DNA of 64,000 nucleotides from Mycobacterium neglectum (GCF_002591975.1 NZ_NVQE01000029.1:1-64000), one strand, 5' to 3'. Counted from the stretch's first letter, positions 14,828 to 23,852 are shown. Notes: a model not told the origin generated them from the sequence alone. Made by a program: numbers and translations.

Positions 14828-16989
14828 TGACCGATACGCCGTTCGCCGAGGCAGTGGACGCGGTGCGACATGGCGACAAGTCCTCCGACGTCGCCGCCGC
14901 CGAACTGTTGGCCATGCTGACCGACCGGGAGCTGCTGTGGCTGCTCGACGGCGACAAGACGATGATCGGGTCCGTCGTCGACGGTGCGCGCGCTCGGACG
15001 AACTTCCTCGCCGTCACGGCGGGCCGCATCGACCGCATCGGCATCCCCGGGCTGCGCTTCACCGACGGCCCGCGCGGCGTCGGAATCGCCCCATCGACCA
15101 GTTTTCCAGTCGCCATCGCGCGCGCGGCAACCTGGGACGTCGACGTCGAACGGCGCGTCGCCGCTGCGATCGGAGCCGAGGCGCGGGTCCACGGTGCCAA
15201 CTTCTGGGGTGGCCTCTGCATCAATGTCGCCCCCTTCCCCGGCTGGGGTCGCGCCCAGGAGTCCTACGGCGAGGATCCATTACTGCTCGGCGAAATGGGT
15301 TCGGCGGCAACCGAGGGCGCCAAGCCGTGGGTGATCACGAGCGTCAAGCACTTCGCACTCAATTCCATGGAGGAGGCCCGGTTCCAGGTCGACGTCGGGG
15401 TGCCGGAGGACATCCTGCACGAGAGATACCTTCCACACTTTCGCCGAACCGTCGAGGCGGGCGTGGACTCCGTGATGAGTTCCTACAACTCGGTCAACGG
15501 GGAATGGGCCGGACAGAACCGCCACCTGCTGACCGAGATTCTGCGGGACCAGTGGGGGTTCACCGGTTTCGTTCACACCGACTGGGTGTGGGGTCTGCGC
15601 CATCCGGTGAAATCCGTTGCGGCCGGCCAGGACGTGGAGATGCCGTTCCGTCAGCAGCGCGCCCCTGCGCTGCCGGCGGCATTGCGGTCCGGTGAGCTCG
15701 CCCGCGCCGACGTCTTGAAGGCAGGCGCCCGAATCCTGCGCACCCAGATCGAGTTCGCGGCGCGGGCCCGGCCGACCCCGGCCCGCTCAGTTGTCACCGG
15801 CGCCGAACATCGTGCGTTGGCGCGTGAGGTGGCCCACCGTGCGACGGTGCTGCTGCGCAACGAAACCACCGAGGGCACAAGGCTGTTGCCGCTTGCCGAG
15901 CAGGAACTGCAGCGCGTCTCCGTCCTCGGCCGTCTCGCCGGCCGAGCGAACCTCGGTGACACCGGCTCGTCGAACGTCAGGCCCCCGAACACGGTCTCGG
16001 TGGTGCAAGGTCTGCGGGAACGGCTCGGCAGTCACCGCGTGGTCACGGCCGACGCCGACGCGTCACCGCAACGCGCGGCCGACATTGCCCGCACCGCCGA
16101 TGTCGCGGTGGTCGTGGTCGGCCTGACTCCGAAGGACGAGGGCGAGGCGTTGATCGCCATCGACGCCGACACGCTGGCGTTGTTCGGCGGGATCATGCGT
16201 CGGCCTCGTGTCGCGAAACTCGCCAGTGCGCTGTTCAATTCCTCTCAGCGCTGGTGGACCTTCGGTGGCGATCGATCCGATCTGCATCTGCACAGCGAGG
16301 ACGTCGCCCTCATTCGGGCCGTCGCCGCCGCCAACTCACGCACCGTCGTGATCGTCATCGCGGGCGGCACCGTCGTCGTCGACCCGTGGGACAGTTCCGT
16401 CGCCGCGTTGCTGATGGCCTGGTACCCCGGAATGGAGGGCGGTCGCGCACTTGCCGACGTACTCCTGGGCGGTGCCGAGCCGGCAGGACGGATGCCCGTC
16501 GCCACCCCCACGCAGCAATCGCATCTGCCACAAGTAGATTGGCGCGCCCGCTCGGTCACCTACGACCGATGGTGGGGACAGCGCAAGCTCGATCACGACG
16601 GCGTAGCCGCGGCGTACCCGCTCGGATACGGCCTCGGCTACACGACATTCACCACAACCGATCTGACGCTAGGCGCCGTGAACGGCGAGCACTTCGACGC
16701 CACCGTGACGATCACCAACACAGGCGATCGCGACGGCCGCCACGTCGTACAGATATACGCAGTGCGCGCCGTCGACGGGCGACCGGTGCGCCATCTCATC
16801 GGATTCGCCTCCGCGGCGGTATCAGCCGGACACACCGACGTTGTCAGGGTCGACTGCTCGCTGCGGCCCCTGCAGCGCTGGACCGTAGATGGTTTCGTGC
16901 TCGACGAGGGCGATATCACGGTGGAAGCCGGCGCCTATTGCGGCGATCCCAAAGCATGCCGGATGCCGTCGGGACAATGGCTGCGATGA
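14827..16989 (+). CDS. GH3 family beta-glucosidase-like glycoside hydrolase
   Basis: A 720-residue glycoside hydrolase family 3 enzyme with the TIM-barrel domain (about 40-310), the alpha/beta sandwich (about 330-570) and a C-terminal fibronectin-III-like domain. The substrate-binding Lys-His is in VKHFALNS and the nucleophile Asp252 in FVHTDWVWG. No signal peptide is visible, so it probably acts in the cytoplasm on imported or internal beta-glycosides. Its stop overlaps the start of the downstream ligC2 ligase by ATGA, an unexpected pairing of sugar and repair genes. Confidence 0.88.
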   Translation: MTDTPFAEAVDAVRHGDKSSDVAAAELLAMLTDRELLWLLDGDKTMIGSVVDGARARTNFLAVTAGRIDRIGIPGLRFTDGPRGVGIAPSTSFPVAIARAATWDVDVERRVAAAIGAEARVHGANFWGGLCINVAPFPGWGRAQESYGEDPLLLGEMGSAATEGAKPWVITSVKHFALNSMEEARFQVDVGVPEDILHERYLPHFRRTVEAGVDSVMSSYNSVNGEWAGQNRHLLTEILRDQWGFTGFVHTDWVWGLRHPVKSVAAGQDVEMPFRQQRAPALPAALRSGELARADVLKAGARILRTQIEFAARARPTPARSVVTGAEHRALAREVAHRATVLLRNETTEGTRLLPLAEQELQRVSVLGRLAGRANLGDTGSSNVRPPNTVSVVQGLRERLGSHRVVTADADASPQRAADIARTADVAVVVVGLTPKDEGEALIAIDADTLALFGGIMRRPRVAKLASALFNSSQRWWTFGGDRSDLHLHSEDVALIRAVAAANSRTVVIVIAGGTVVVDPWDSSVAALLMAWYPGMEGGRALADVLLGGAEPAGRMPVATPTQQSHLPQVDWRARSVTYDRWWGQRKLDHDGVAAAYPLGYGLGYTTFTTTDLTLGAVNGEHFDATVTITNTGDRDGRHVVQIYAVRAVDGRPVRHLIGFASAAVSAGHTDVVRVDCSLRPLQRWTVDGFVLDEGDITVEAGAYCGDPKACRMPSGQWLR

Positions 16990-18059
16990 GACTGCCCGTG
17001 ATGCCACCGGTCTCGCCGATGCTGGCGAAGTCGGTGGCGACGATCCCGCCCGACGCCTCGTACGAACCCAAGTGGGATGGATTCCGGTCGATCTGCTTTC
17101 GTGACGACTTCGACGTCGAACTGGGTAGCCGCAACGAGCGCCCGCTGACCAGGTACTTTCCCGAGCTCGTCGCCGCCGTCCGCACGGAGCTACCCATGCG
17201 CTGCGTGATCGACGGCGAGATCGTGATCGCCACCGACCACGGTCTGGATTTCGAAGCGCTGCAGCAGCGCATCCACCCCGCCGACTCACGCGTGCAGATG
17301 CTGGCCAGGAAGACCCCGGCGGCATTCATCGCCTTCGACCTGCTCGCACTCGACGACGAGGACTACACGGCGAGGCCGTTCAGCGAGCGCCGCGCCGCAC
17401 TGGTCGACGCGTTGGCGGGTTCGGGCCCGTCGATCCACGTCACGCCCGCGACCACCGATCTGCCGACCGCGCAGCGCTGGTTCTCCGAATTCGAGGGCGC
17501 CGGCCTCGACGGCCTGGTCGCCAAGCCGCTGACCGTCACCTACCAGCCGGACAAACGCGTCATGTTCAAGATCAAGCCCGTGCGCACGGCGGACTGCGTC
17601 GTCGCCGGTTACCGGGTGCACAAGTCGGGCGATGGCGCGATCGGCTCGCTACTGCTCGGCCTGTACCGCGACGACGGCACACTCGCATCGGTGGGTGTCA
17701 TCGGCGCGTTCCCGATGGCGACGCGGCGCGAGCTGTTCACCGAATTCCAGCCGCTCATAACATCATTCGATGACCATCCGTGGAACTGGGCCGCCCACGT
17801 GTCGGGTGAGCGCACACCACGCCGGAACGAGGGGTCGCGGTGGAACGCGGGCAAGGACCTCTCGTTCGTGCCGCTGCGGCCCGAGCGGGTCGTCGAGGTC
17901 CGCTACGACCACATGGAAGGCGAGCGGTTCCGCCACACCGCGCAGTTCAACCGTTGGCGCCCCGACCGCGACCCGCGATCATGCACCTACGAACAGCTCG
18001 AACAGCCGGTCACCTTCAGCCTCGGCGATATCGTCCCCGGGCTCGGCCGAACCGTGTGA
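16986..18059 (+). CDS. ligC: ATP-dependent DNA ligase C2 (chromosomal)
   Basis: A 357-residue LigC ligase with the nucleophile Lys29 in YEPKWDGFR, GEIVIA, the EGxxGLVAK block, FKIKPVR and an OB-fold domain. ATG 16986 overlaps the GH3 stop. With ligC1 split, this and the element-borne ligase are the only intact LigC genes in the window. In M. smegmatis, LigC1 and LigC2 lie close to Prim-PolC and take part in base-excision repair; the present layout fits that neighbourhood. It is very like the element ligase in protein sequence but clearly diverged in DNA. Confidence 0.9.
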   Translation: MRLPVMPPVSPMLAKSVATIPPDASYEPKWDGFRSICFRDDFDVELGSRNERPLTRYFPELVAAVRTELPMRCVIDGEIVIATDHGLDFEALQQRIHPADSRVQMLARKTPAAFIAFDLLALDDEDYTARPFSERRAALVDALAGSGPSIHVTPATTDLPTAQRWFSEFEGAGLDGLVAKPLTVTYQPDKRVMFKIKPVRTADCVVAGYRVHKSGDGAIGSLLLGLYRDDGTLASVGVIGAFPMATRRELFTEFQPLITSFDDHPWNWAAHVSGERTPRRNEGSRWNAGKDLSFVPLRPERVVEVRYDHMEGERFRHTAQFNRWRPDRDPRSCTYEQLEQPVTFSLGDIVPGLGRTV

Positions 18060-18069
18060 TGCTCGCGTG

Positions 18070-18492
18070 GTGATCATTCGAGCGGTGGCGGCCTCGTGCG
18101 TCCTGGCCGGGGTGGCCGCAGGGCTGGCGAGCCCCGCGTGGGCCGACGACCGGCTCGACGGCGACTTTCACTTCATCAACGGCCCTACGACGAACACGTG
18201 GAGCATCACGACACAGTGCAATGCCGAGGTCACGTGCGGAGGGACGATCTCGTCATCCACCGGGTTGCTCGAACAGATCACCCGGGTCGCAGGCGGCCCA
18301 TGGACCGTCGAACGCACTGACGTCCCGAACGGCCGGATATGCCCCAACGGCAGCACCGGTCCCGCGGATCTGATGTATTCGTTCGACCCTGCGACTCTGG
18401 TCGGTGCCGTGAGCTTCCGATCGAAGCCCGGCGTCTGCGGCGACCCGGACTGGACGTCCGGCCAGAATCCGATCAGCCTGGTTCCGCTCTAG
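18070..18492 (+). CDS. Secreted Cys-containing protein, unknown
   Basis: A 140-residue protein starting at GTG 18070 (or GTG 18067) with a Sec signal peptide ending near SPAWADD. The mature part has four Cys, likely two disulfides, and is rich in Gly, Thr and Ser. It resembles the many small secreted mycobacterial proteins with no known role. Its TAG stop overlaps the stop of the convergent DUF899 gene in a shared CTAG. Confidence 0.7.
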   Translation: MIIRAVAASCVLAGVAAGLASPAWADDRLDGDFHFINGPTTNTWSITTQCNAEVTCGGTISSSTGLLEQITRVAGGPWTVERTDVPNGRICPNGSTGPADLMYSFDPATLVGAVSFRSKPGVCGDPDWTSGQNPISLVPL

Positions 18493-19220
18493 CCCGACAA
18501 GTCGTCCGATCGCCCCGCGGCGATCCGGGACCACTGGGAGGTCGGCCGTTCACCGCTGCGGAACTGGTCACCGGCTGAGGGGTCGTATGGCTGGGGCCAG
18601 CCCTCCGGCGAGTCCTCCCACTGCTCCTGCCGGCCGTACACCGTGAGATCCAGCAGGTGGTAGCTGTTGGCACCGGCCTCGGTGCCGCGACCGGTGTTCC
18701 AGTACGTCTCGAAGACCCGGTCGCCGTCGCGCAAGAAGCACGCATAGAAGCCGAAGTGGCGGCCCTGCAGAATCGCGTCGGCGTCGCGCGCCGAGTACCA
18801 CGGCATCTCCCAGCCCATGAAGTCCCGATACCGCACGCTCTCGGCGTAGGTGCCCTGGCAGAACGTCGCGTACGTGACGTCTCGGCTGTGCAGATACGAC
18901 AGCTCCTGCGCGTGTCCGGTAAAGAACGTGCAGCCCTCGCACTGCTCCGGCGCGGACTTACCGTCATGCCACATGTGGAAGTAGGTGAGCAGCTGCGTGC
19001 GTCCCTCGAACACGTCGAGCAGCGGAACCGAACCCGCAGCGCCGACTACTCGCGCCTGCGCGTCCACTTCTACCATCGGCAGCCGACGTCGCGCGGCCGC
19101 GAAAGCGTCGCCCTCCCGGGTGTGCGCCTTCTCGCGCACAAGCAGTTCGTCGAGCCCGGCCTGCCAGGCGGCCCGGTCGACGATCTCGGGGGCTGGATAG
19201 GTGCTGTGTTCAGTCCTCAT
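18489..19220 (-). CDS. DUF899 thioredoxin-like protein (copy 2)
   Basis: A 243-residue DUF899 protein, clearly the same family as the one at 12943 but far diverged. It shares the LLVREKAHTREGD helix, the CEGCTFF segment with its CxxC, and YHLLDLTVYGRQEQWED. The CxxC and thioredoxin-like fold suggest a thiol role, unproven. It starts at ATG 19220, is not in an operon, and is convergent with the secreted protein gene. Confidence 0.85.
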   Translation of the reverse strand: MRTEHSTYPAPEIVDRAAWQAGLDELLVREKAHTREGDAFAAARRRLPMVEVDAQARVVGAAGSVPLLDVFEGRTQLLTYFHMWHDGKSAPEQCEGCTFFTGHAQELSYLHSRDVTYATFCQGTYAESVRYRDFMGWEMPWYSARDADAILQGRHFGFYACFLRDGDRVFETYWNTGRGTEAGANSYHLLDLTVYGRQEQWEDSPEGWPQPYDPSAGDQFRSGERPTSQWSRIAAGRSDDLSG

Positions 19221-19271
19221 AGGCGTATAGACCGTCGCATGGCGCCGAACTCATCGCCCACAGGCGGGCAG

Positions 19272-19778
19272 TCACTCCTGCGAGGCACGCGCAAAGCTCA
19301 GCGTTTCGCCGCGCACACCGCCCATCCACAGGTCCTGGCAGGCAGCGGCCATCTCGTCGAGTCCCTCGATGACAGCACCGAACACATTGCCTGGAACCCA
19401 ACCTTGGTCGCCGTTGATCAGCAGGTTGTTTCGCCCGTAGAACAGCGCGAGGTCGACGATCGAGCCGGTGGTGCCGGTGCCGGTGGTGTTCTCGTAGCCG
19501 TAGGCCGGGTTACCGAGCTGATCGGAGTCGAACGAGAACCAGCACAGATCACCGGGGATCGGCGTCACCGTGGTGTTCTCCTTGCCGGGGTCGCCGGGCG
19601 CGAACACGGGCAGCAGCGTGTAGATCTCGTTGCGCGCGTACTTCCCGTGAAACACCGGCGCGGATAGTGGCAACGCATCCCACACCGCTGCACAGGTGCG
19701 CGGCGCCGCGTCGTCGAGCAGCCGGGCCACACAGCTGACGCCGCGTTTGTCGAGGGACACCTTGATCAGCCTGCTCAT
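19272..19778 (-). CDS. DUF3830 cyclophilin-like protein
   Basis: A 168-residue protein of the DUF3830 family, which has a cyclophilin-like beta-barrel and unknown activity. LPLSAPVFHGKYARNEIY and WFSFDS are visible family segments. ATG 19778 overlaps the amidase stop by ATGA, so it is the third gene of a dehydrogenase-amidase-DUF3830 operon. DUF3830 genes often sit with Asp/Glu-racemase-fold enzymes, as here, so a helper role in degrading the same compound is likely. Confidence 0.75.
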   Translation of the reverse strand: MSRLIKVSLDKRGVSCVARLLDDAAPRTCAAVWDALPLSAPVFHGKYARNEIYTLLPVFAPGDPGKENTTVTPIPGDLCWFSFDSDQLGNPAYGYENTTGTGTTGSIVDLALFYGRNNLLINGDQGWVPGNVFGAVIEGLDEMAAACQDLWMGGVRGETLSFARASQE

Positions 19779-21178
19779 CGAACTCCTTGTGCCATCACGG
19801 TCGGCGTTCGCCGATGCCAGTCGGTGGCCGACTCGTATGCCCGCCCCACCTTCAACACCATCGCGTCCGCATGGCGGGGGCCGACGATCTGCAGCCCGAT
19901 CGGGAGGCCGGTCGAGGTGAAACCGCACGGCAGGCTGAGCGCGGGCTGCTGAGTCATGTTGAACGGGTAGGTGTACGGGGTCCACGTGGCCCAGTCCGGT
20001 GACGGCCAACCCTCGGGAACGTCACGGCCGCCGGTGAACGCCGGCAGCGGCAGGGTCGGTGTGACGAGGACGTCGTATTGCTGATGGAACCGCCCCATCA
20101 ACTGACCGAGCTGCATCCGCACCGCCATCGCGTCGAGGTAGTCCGATGCGGAGTATCCGGCCCCGACCGCGGCAATGCGCCGCAGGCCGGGATCGACGCG
20201 GTCATCGACTTCACGGCCGTACGCCTGCAACACCTTCGCCGCGCCCGAGAACCACAACACATGGAAAGCCTCGAGGGGATCGGTGAAACCGGGGTCTACT
20301 TCATCGATCCTGGCACCCGCGTCGGCCAGGACGGTCACGGCGGCCCGCACCGCGGCGTCGACCTCCGGGTCGTTGCGCACGAACCCCAGATTCGGCGAGA
20401 ACGCCACCCGCAGGCCGTCGACGCCTGCGTCGAGGCCGGCCAGAAACGAGCCGGACGGCGTCGGCATCGCCGACCAGTCGCGGGCATCGAACCCGGTGAT
20501 GACGTCCAACAGCGCCGCGGTGTCAGCCACAGTCGTGGTCATCGGGCCGGGGTGGGCCAGTGTGCCGAACGGGCTCGGCGGGTAGTGGGGGATCAGTCCG
20601 TAGGTCGCCTTGAGTGCGACCGTTCCGGTGAACGCCGCCGGAATGCGCACCGATCCTCCTGCATCGGTGCCGACGGACCACACCCCCATGCCGAGGCCGA
20701 CCGCTGCTGCACTGCCGCCGCTCGATCCGCCTGCCGTCTTGGTCGGATCCCACGGATTGCCGGTCACCCCGTACCGCGGTGAGTCCGTGACACCCTTCCA
20801 TGAGTATTCGGGTGTGGTGGTCTTGCCGATCAGAACGGCGCCCGTCTCTCGAAGCCGCGCGACGGCAGGCGCGTCCTCGTCCCACGGACCGGCCTCGCCG
20901 ATGAGCCAACTGCCGCGCAGCGTCGGCCACCCCCTGGTCCACAGCGCATCCTTGATCGACGTCGGTACCCCATCACCGGGGCCCAGCGGCCGCCCGGCAT
21001 GCCAGCGCGCCTCCGATGCTCTGGCCGCAGCCAACGCATTGTCGGCATCCACCAGCACGAACGCGTTGACGGCGTTGCCATGAGATTCGATGGCCGCCAG
21101 CGCTTCTCGGGTGGCCTCCACCGGAGAGATGGTGTGGGCGCGATAGCCCTGCACGAGCTCGACGGCGGTCGGGATCAT
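19775..21178 (-). CDS. Amidase signature family hydrolase
   Basis: A 467-residue amidase-signature enzyme that hydrolyses a C-N amide bond. The Ser-cisSer-Lys triad is visible: the Lys in TSIKDALW, and the serines in GGSSGGSAAA and the GTDAGGSVR loop. ATG 21178 overlaps the dehydrogenase stop by ATGA; the longer upstream frame reads through that gene and is discarded. No signal peptide, so cytoplasmic. With the neighbouring enzymes it probably degrades an N-acyl, ureido or malonamide-like compound; the exact substrate cannot be read from the sequence. Confidence 0.88.
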   Translation of the reverse strand: MIPTAVELVQGYRAHTISPVEATREALAAIESHGNAVNAFVLVDADNALAAARASEARWHAGRPLGPGDGVPTSIKDALWTRGWPTLRGSWLIGEAGPWDEDAPAVARLRETGAVLIGKTTTPEYSWKGVTDSPRYGVTGNPWDPTKTAGGSSGGSAAAVGLGMGVWSVGTDAGGSVRIPAAFTGTVALKATYGLIPHYPPSPFGTLAHPGPMTTTVADTAALLDVITGFDARDWSAMPTPSGSFLAGLDAGVDGLRVAFSPNLGFVRNDPEVDAAVRAAVTVLADAGARIDEVDPGFTDPLEAFHVLWFSGAAKVLQAYGREVDDRVDPGLRRIAAVGAGYSASDYLDAMAVRMQLGQLMGRFHQQYDVLVTPTLPLPAFTGGRDVPEGWPSPDWATWTPYTYPFNMTQQPALSLPCGFTSTGLPIGLQIVGPRHADAMVLKVGRAYESATDWHRRTPTVMAQGVR

Positions 21179-22254
21179 CGCGAGCTGCTCGGTCCTGATG
21201 TCGCCGGCCTTCCGGCTCCGGGTACATAGCCCAGCTCTTTGTCCACCACGTTGACCAACGGCTCGCCGGCCAGCCAACGCCGCACGTTCTGCACGAATTG
21301 GTCGGACAGCGTCTCGCGCCAGCCGATGACGTCGCCGGACATGTGCGCGGTGATCGTCACATTGGGAGCTTCCCACATCGGATGATCGGACGGGAGTGGC
21401 TCGGTATCGAACACATCCAACGTCGCACCGCCAATTCGCTTGTCCCGCAACGCCGTGAGCAGCGCCGTTTCGTCAACCAATGGACCGCGACCGACGTTGA
21501 CCAAATGCGCGTCCGGCTTCATCGCTGCCAGCACCGCCGCATCAACGAGACCGCGCGTCGAATCCGTAAGCGGTGCAGCGAGAATCAGGTGATCGCACCA
21601 CCCGACCTCGGTGATCAGGTCCGCACTCATCGTGATCTCGCCGAAGTCCGGGTCGTCGGCTCGTCCGACGCGGCCCACCCCGCGCACCTGCATACCGGCC
21701 GCGCGCAGCAGTCGCGCGATCTCCCGCCCGATGCCCCCGGTACCGACGATCAGCGCACGGGCGCCGGCGATGCCACGCGTCTCTCGGTGGACCCATTCTC
21801 GACGCTGCTGCAACGCGAAACTGGTGCGGCTGTCCTTGGCGTGGGCGAGTACCGCGCCGAGAACATACTCGGCGATCGGGCGGTCGAAGACACCGCGCGC
21901 ATTGGTCACCACGACGTCGGAGTTGCGAAGCTCAGGGAAGTCTGGGGAGAGCAAGGTGTCGACGCCGGCGGCGGTGACATGGATCCACTCGAGAGCGCGC
22001 GCGTCATCCCACACGTCGCGGACCGCGCTGGAGAAGAAGTCCCACAGCAGGAGAGCGCGGGCATCGCGAACGGCAACCGCGAGGTCCTCCGCGGTGCAAT
22101 AGCGGAAGTCGACACCGAGCCCGACGAGGCCCGGCGGGCGGTCCGTGAGGCGCTCGCAAAGGACGGCGATCACCGGTCGGTCAGAACCGGCCTTGAGCTG
22201 GCCTGATACGCCGCTGCGCCGCGCGCTCCGGACGCTTTCGCGGGGGCTCGGCAC
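21175..22254 (-). CDS. D-2-hydroxyacid dehydrogenase
   Basis: A 359-residue NAD-dependent D-2-hydroxyacid dehydrogenase that interconverts 2-oxo and D-2-hydroxy acids. The Rossmann loop is VGTGGIGREIA, the catalytic Arg is in NVGRGPLVDE, Glu in FDTEPLP and His in TAHMSG. It starts at GTG 22254, the first gene of an overlapping operon with the amidase and DUF3830. The divergent promoter region to its right holds a GntR-type operator. Confidence 0.85.
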   Translation of the reverse strand: MPSPRESVRSARRSGVSGQLKAGSDRPVIAVLCERLTDRPPGLVGLGVDFRYCTAEDLAVAVRDARALLLWDFFSSAVRDVWDDARALEWIHVTAAGVDTLLSPDFPELRNSDVVVTNARGVFDRPIAEYVLGAVLAHAKDSRTSFALQQRREWVHRETRGIAGARALIVGTGGIGREIARLLRAAGMQVRGVGRVGRADDPDFGEITMSADLITEVGWCDHLILAAPLTDSTRGLVDAAVLAAMKPDAHLVNVGRGPLVDETALLTALRDKRIGGATLDVFDTEPLPSDHPMWEAPNVTITAHMSGDVIGWRETLSDQFVQNVRRWLAGEPLVNVVDKELGYVPGAGRPATSGPSSSR

Positions 22255-22280
22255 GCCACGAGGCTAGGGACCCGCCGTAT

Positions 22281-22294
22281 GATTGTCAACAATC
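22281..22294. promoter_or_regulatory. GntR operator 1 (divergent promoter)
   Basis: GATTGTCAACAATC is a near-perfect 14-bp palindrome in the 71-bp gap between the dehydrogenase operon and the divergent isomerase gene. The same core, ATTGTC-ACAAT, recurs at 23091. FadR/GntR regulators bind palindromes of this size, and the regulator gene is 1.5 kb away in the same cluster. Confidence 0.6.
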
Positions 22295-22325
22295 TGTTGC
22301 CGGTTCGGCCCGCTGGCCTCACACT

Positions 22326-23069
22326 GTGGAAATGACGCTCGGGGACCTGGCTATACCCCCACCATTGCAGCAGGTCGGCATAGGTGTCGTGACCCCGTAT
22401 GACTTCGCGCTCGACCGTGAACTTTGGCGCTGGGTGCCCGACGACGTGAGCCTCTACGTCACCAGGCTCCGATACGCCCCGTTGGCCGTGACAATCGACA
22501 TGGCGGTGCACATCTCCGATCCGGAGCAGGTCCTCGCCGGCGCCGCCAACGTGCTCGCCGTCGCACCCCTCGTTACTGCATACGCCTGCACCGCGGGCAG
22601 TTTCGTCAAGGGCATGGCCGGGGAGGCCGCACTCGTCTCGGCGATGCGTGCAGCCGGCGCCCCGGCCGCGGTCACCACGAGCGGCTCCGTGCTCGCAGCG
22701 CTGCAGCATCTCGGTCTCAGCCGAGTTGCCACCGTGACCCCGTACACCACGGATCTCACGGTCGGGCTGACCAGTTACCTCATGGAAGCCGGCGTGGAGG
22801 TGGTCGCGACATCCGGCCTAGGACTCACCTCGAACATCTGGGCGGTGCCGTATGAACAGACCGCCGAACTTGTCCGCGCCACCGACGTTCCCGACGCCGA
22901 GGCCATCGTCATCAGTTGCACCAACCTGCCGACCTACGACTTGATCGCCAAGCTCGAAGCCGAACTGGAAAAGCCGGTGGTGACCGCCAACCAGGTCACG
23001 ATGTGGGCTGCGCTGCGCGTCGCCGGGCGCAAGGCCGTCGGTCCGGGTCAGCGACTACTGGAGGCCTAG
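22326..23069 (+). CDS. Asp/Glu racemase-fold enzyme, maleate isomerase/decarboxylase-like (two Cys)
   Basis: A 247-residue member of the Asp/Glu/hydantoin racemase superfamily, near the maleate cis-trans isomerase and arylmalonate decarboxylase branch. Two lobes each give a catalytic Cys: ACTAGSF and SCTNLPT. With both Cys it should catalyse proton abstraction and return (racemase or isomerase chemistry). GTG 22326 or ATG 22332 is the start. It lies between two GntR-type operators and is followed by a diverged paralogue that lacks the second Cys. Confidence 0.78.
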   Translation: MEMTLGDLAIPPPLQQVGIGVVTPYDFALDRELWRWVPDDVSLYVTRLRYAPLAVTIDMAVHISDPEQVLAGAANVLAVAPLVTAYACTAGSFVKGMAGEAALVSAMRAAGAPAAVTTSGSVLAALQHLGLSRVATVTPYTTDLTVGLTSYLMEAGVEVVATSGLGLTSNIWAVPYEQTAELVRATDVPDAEAIVISCTNLPTYDLIAKLEAELEKPVVTANQVTMWAALRVAGRKAVGPGQRLLEA

Positions 23070-23090
23070 GCCGACCGCACCATTGTTAGC

Positions 23091-23102
23091 ATTGTCGACA
23101 AT
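23091..23102. promoter_or_regulatory. GntR operator 2
   Basis: ATTGTCGACAAT is a perfect 12-bp palindrome in the 63-bp gap before the second racemase-fold gene and shares its half-sites with operator 1. The downstream unit includes the GntR gene, so this site probably gives autoregulation. Confidence 0.62.
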
Positions 23103-23132
23103 CTGATCAACGAGCATTCAACAAGGGACCCC

Positions 23133-23852
23133 ATGGCGACCGTAGGACTGCTCTACCCCGGGCACAGCGCCGAAGACGATTTTCCCTCGCTGGAAGCACG
23201 GCTGGCCGGAGATCTGCGCCTACCGGTGGTCATCACCTCGGTCGGTGAGGACGCTCATCGGGTAGACGCGCTGCTGGACCTCGGTAGCGTCGAGCGTCTC
23301 GCCGACGGCGTCGTGAAACTCGCCGAGGCGCAACCTGAAGCGGTGATGTGGGCCTGCACGTCGGGCAGTTTCGTCTTCGGCCCGGCGGGCGCCCGCGATC
23401 AGGCCGCGAAAGTCGCTGCGGCCGCCGGTGTTCCGGCGTCTTCCACTTCGATTGCGTTCGTCGACGCCCTGCGCCACCTGGGCATCCGGCGGGTCGCCGT
23501 GGCCGCGTCGTATCCAGAGGACGTCGCCGCGCACTTTGTGCGGTTCCTGTCCGCCGACGGCGTCGACGTCGTGGCGATGGGCAGCCACGGCATCGTCACC
23601 GCCGCGGAGGTCGGCACCCTCGAACCTGCGCAGGTGCTCGACATGGTCATCGCGGCCGACCACGCCGATGCGCAGGCGGTGTTGGTTCCCGACACCGCGA
23701 TGCACACGCTGACGATCATCGACCAGCTCGAAGCCGCTGTCGGCAAACCCGTGCTCACCGCCAACCAGGTGACCGTCTGGAAAGGTCTGCAGCTCATCGG
23801 TCCGGTCCCGGCTACCCCAGGCTTGGGCCGTCTGTTCGGAGAGGACGGATGA
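23133..23852 (+). CDS. Asp/Glu racemase-fold enzyme with one catalytic Cys
   Basis: A 239-residue paralogue of the preceding enzyme. The first catalytic Cys is kept (WACTSGSF), but the second position reads VPDTAMHT, where the partner has SCTNLPT, so that Cys is lost. Single-Cys members of this fold include arylmalonate decarboxylase, though that enzyme keeps the other Cys. It may be a decarboxylase-like enzyme or pair with its neighbour. It overlaps the GntR gene by ATGA. Confidence 0.72.
   Translation: MATVGLLYPGHSAEDDFPSLEARLAGDLRLPVVITSVGEDAHRVDALLDLGSVERLADGVVKLAEAQPEAVMWACTSGSFVFGPAGARDQAAKVAAAAGVPASSTSIAFVDALRHLGIRRVAVAASYPEDVAAHFVRFLSADGVDVVAMGSHGIVTAAEVGTLEPAQVLDMVIAADHADAQAVLVPDTAMHTLTIIDQLEAAVGKPVLTANQVTVWKGLQLIGPVPATPGLGRLFGEDG

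Noticed and set aside
16254..16985. Long upstream extension of ligC2
   Set aside because: It lies in the GH3 gene in another frame; the ligase begins at ATG 16986 with MRLPVMPP.
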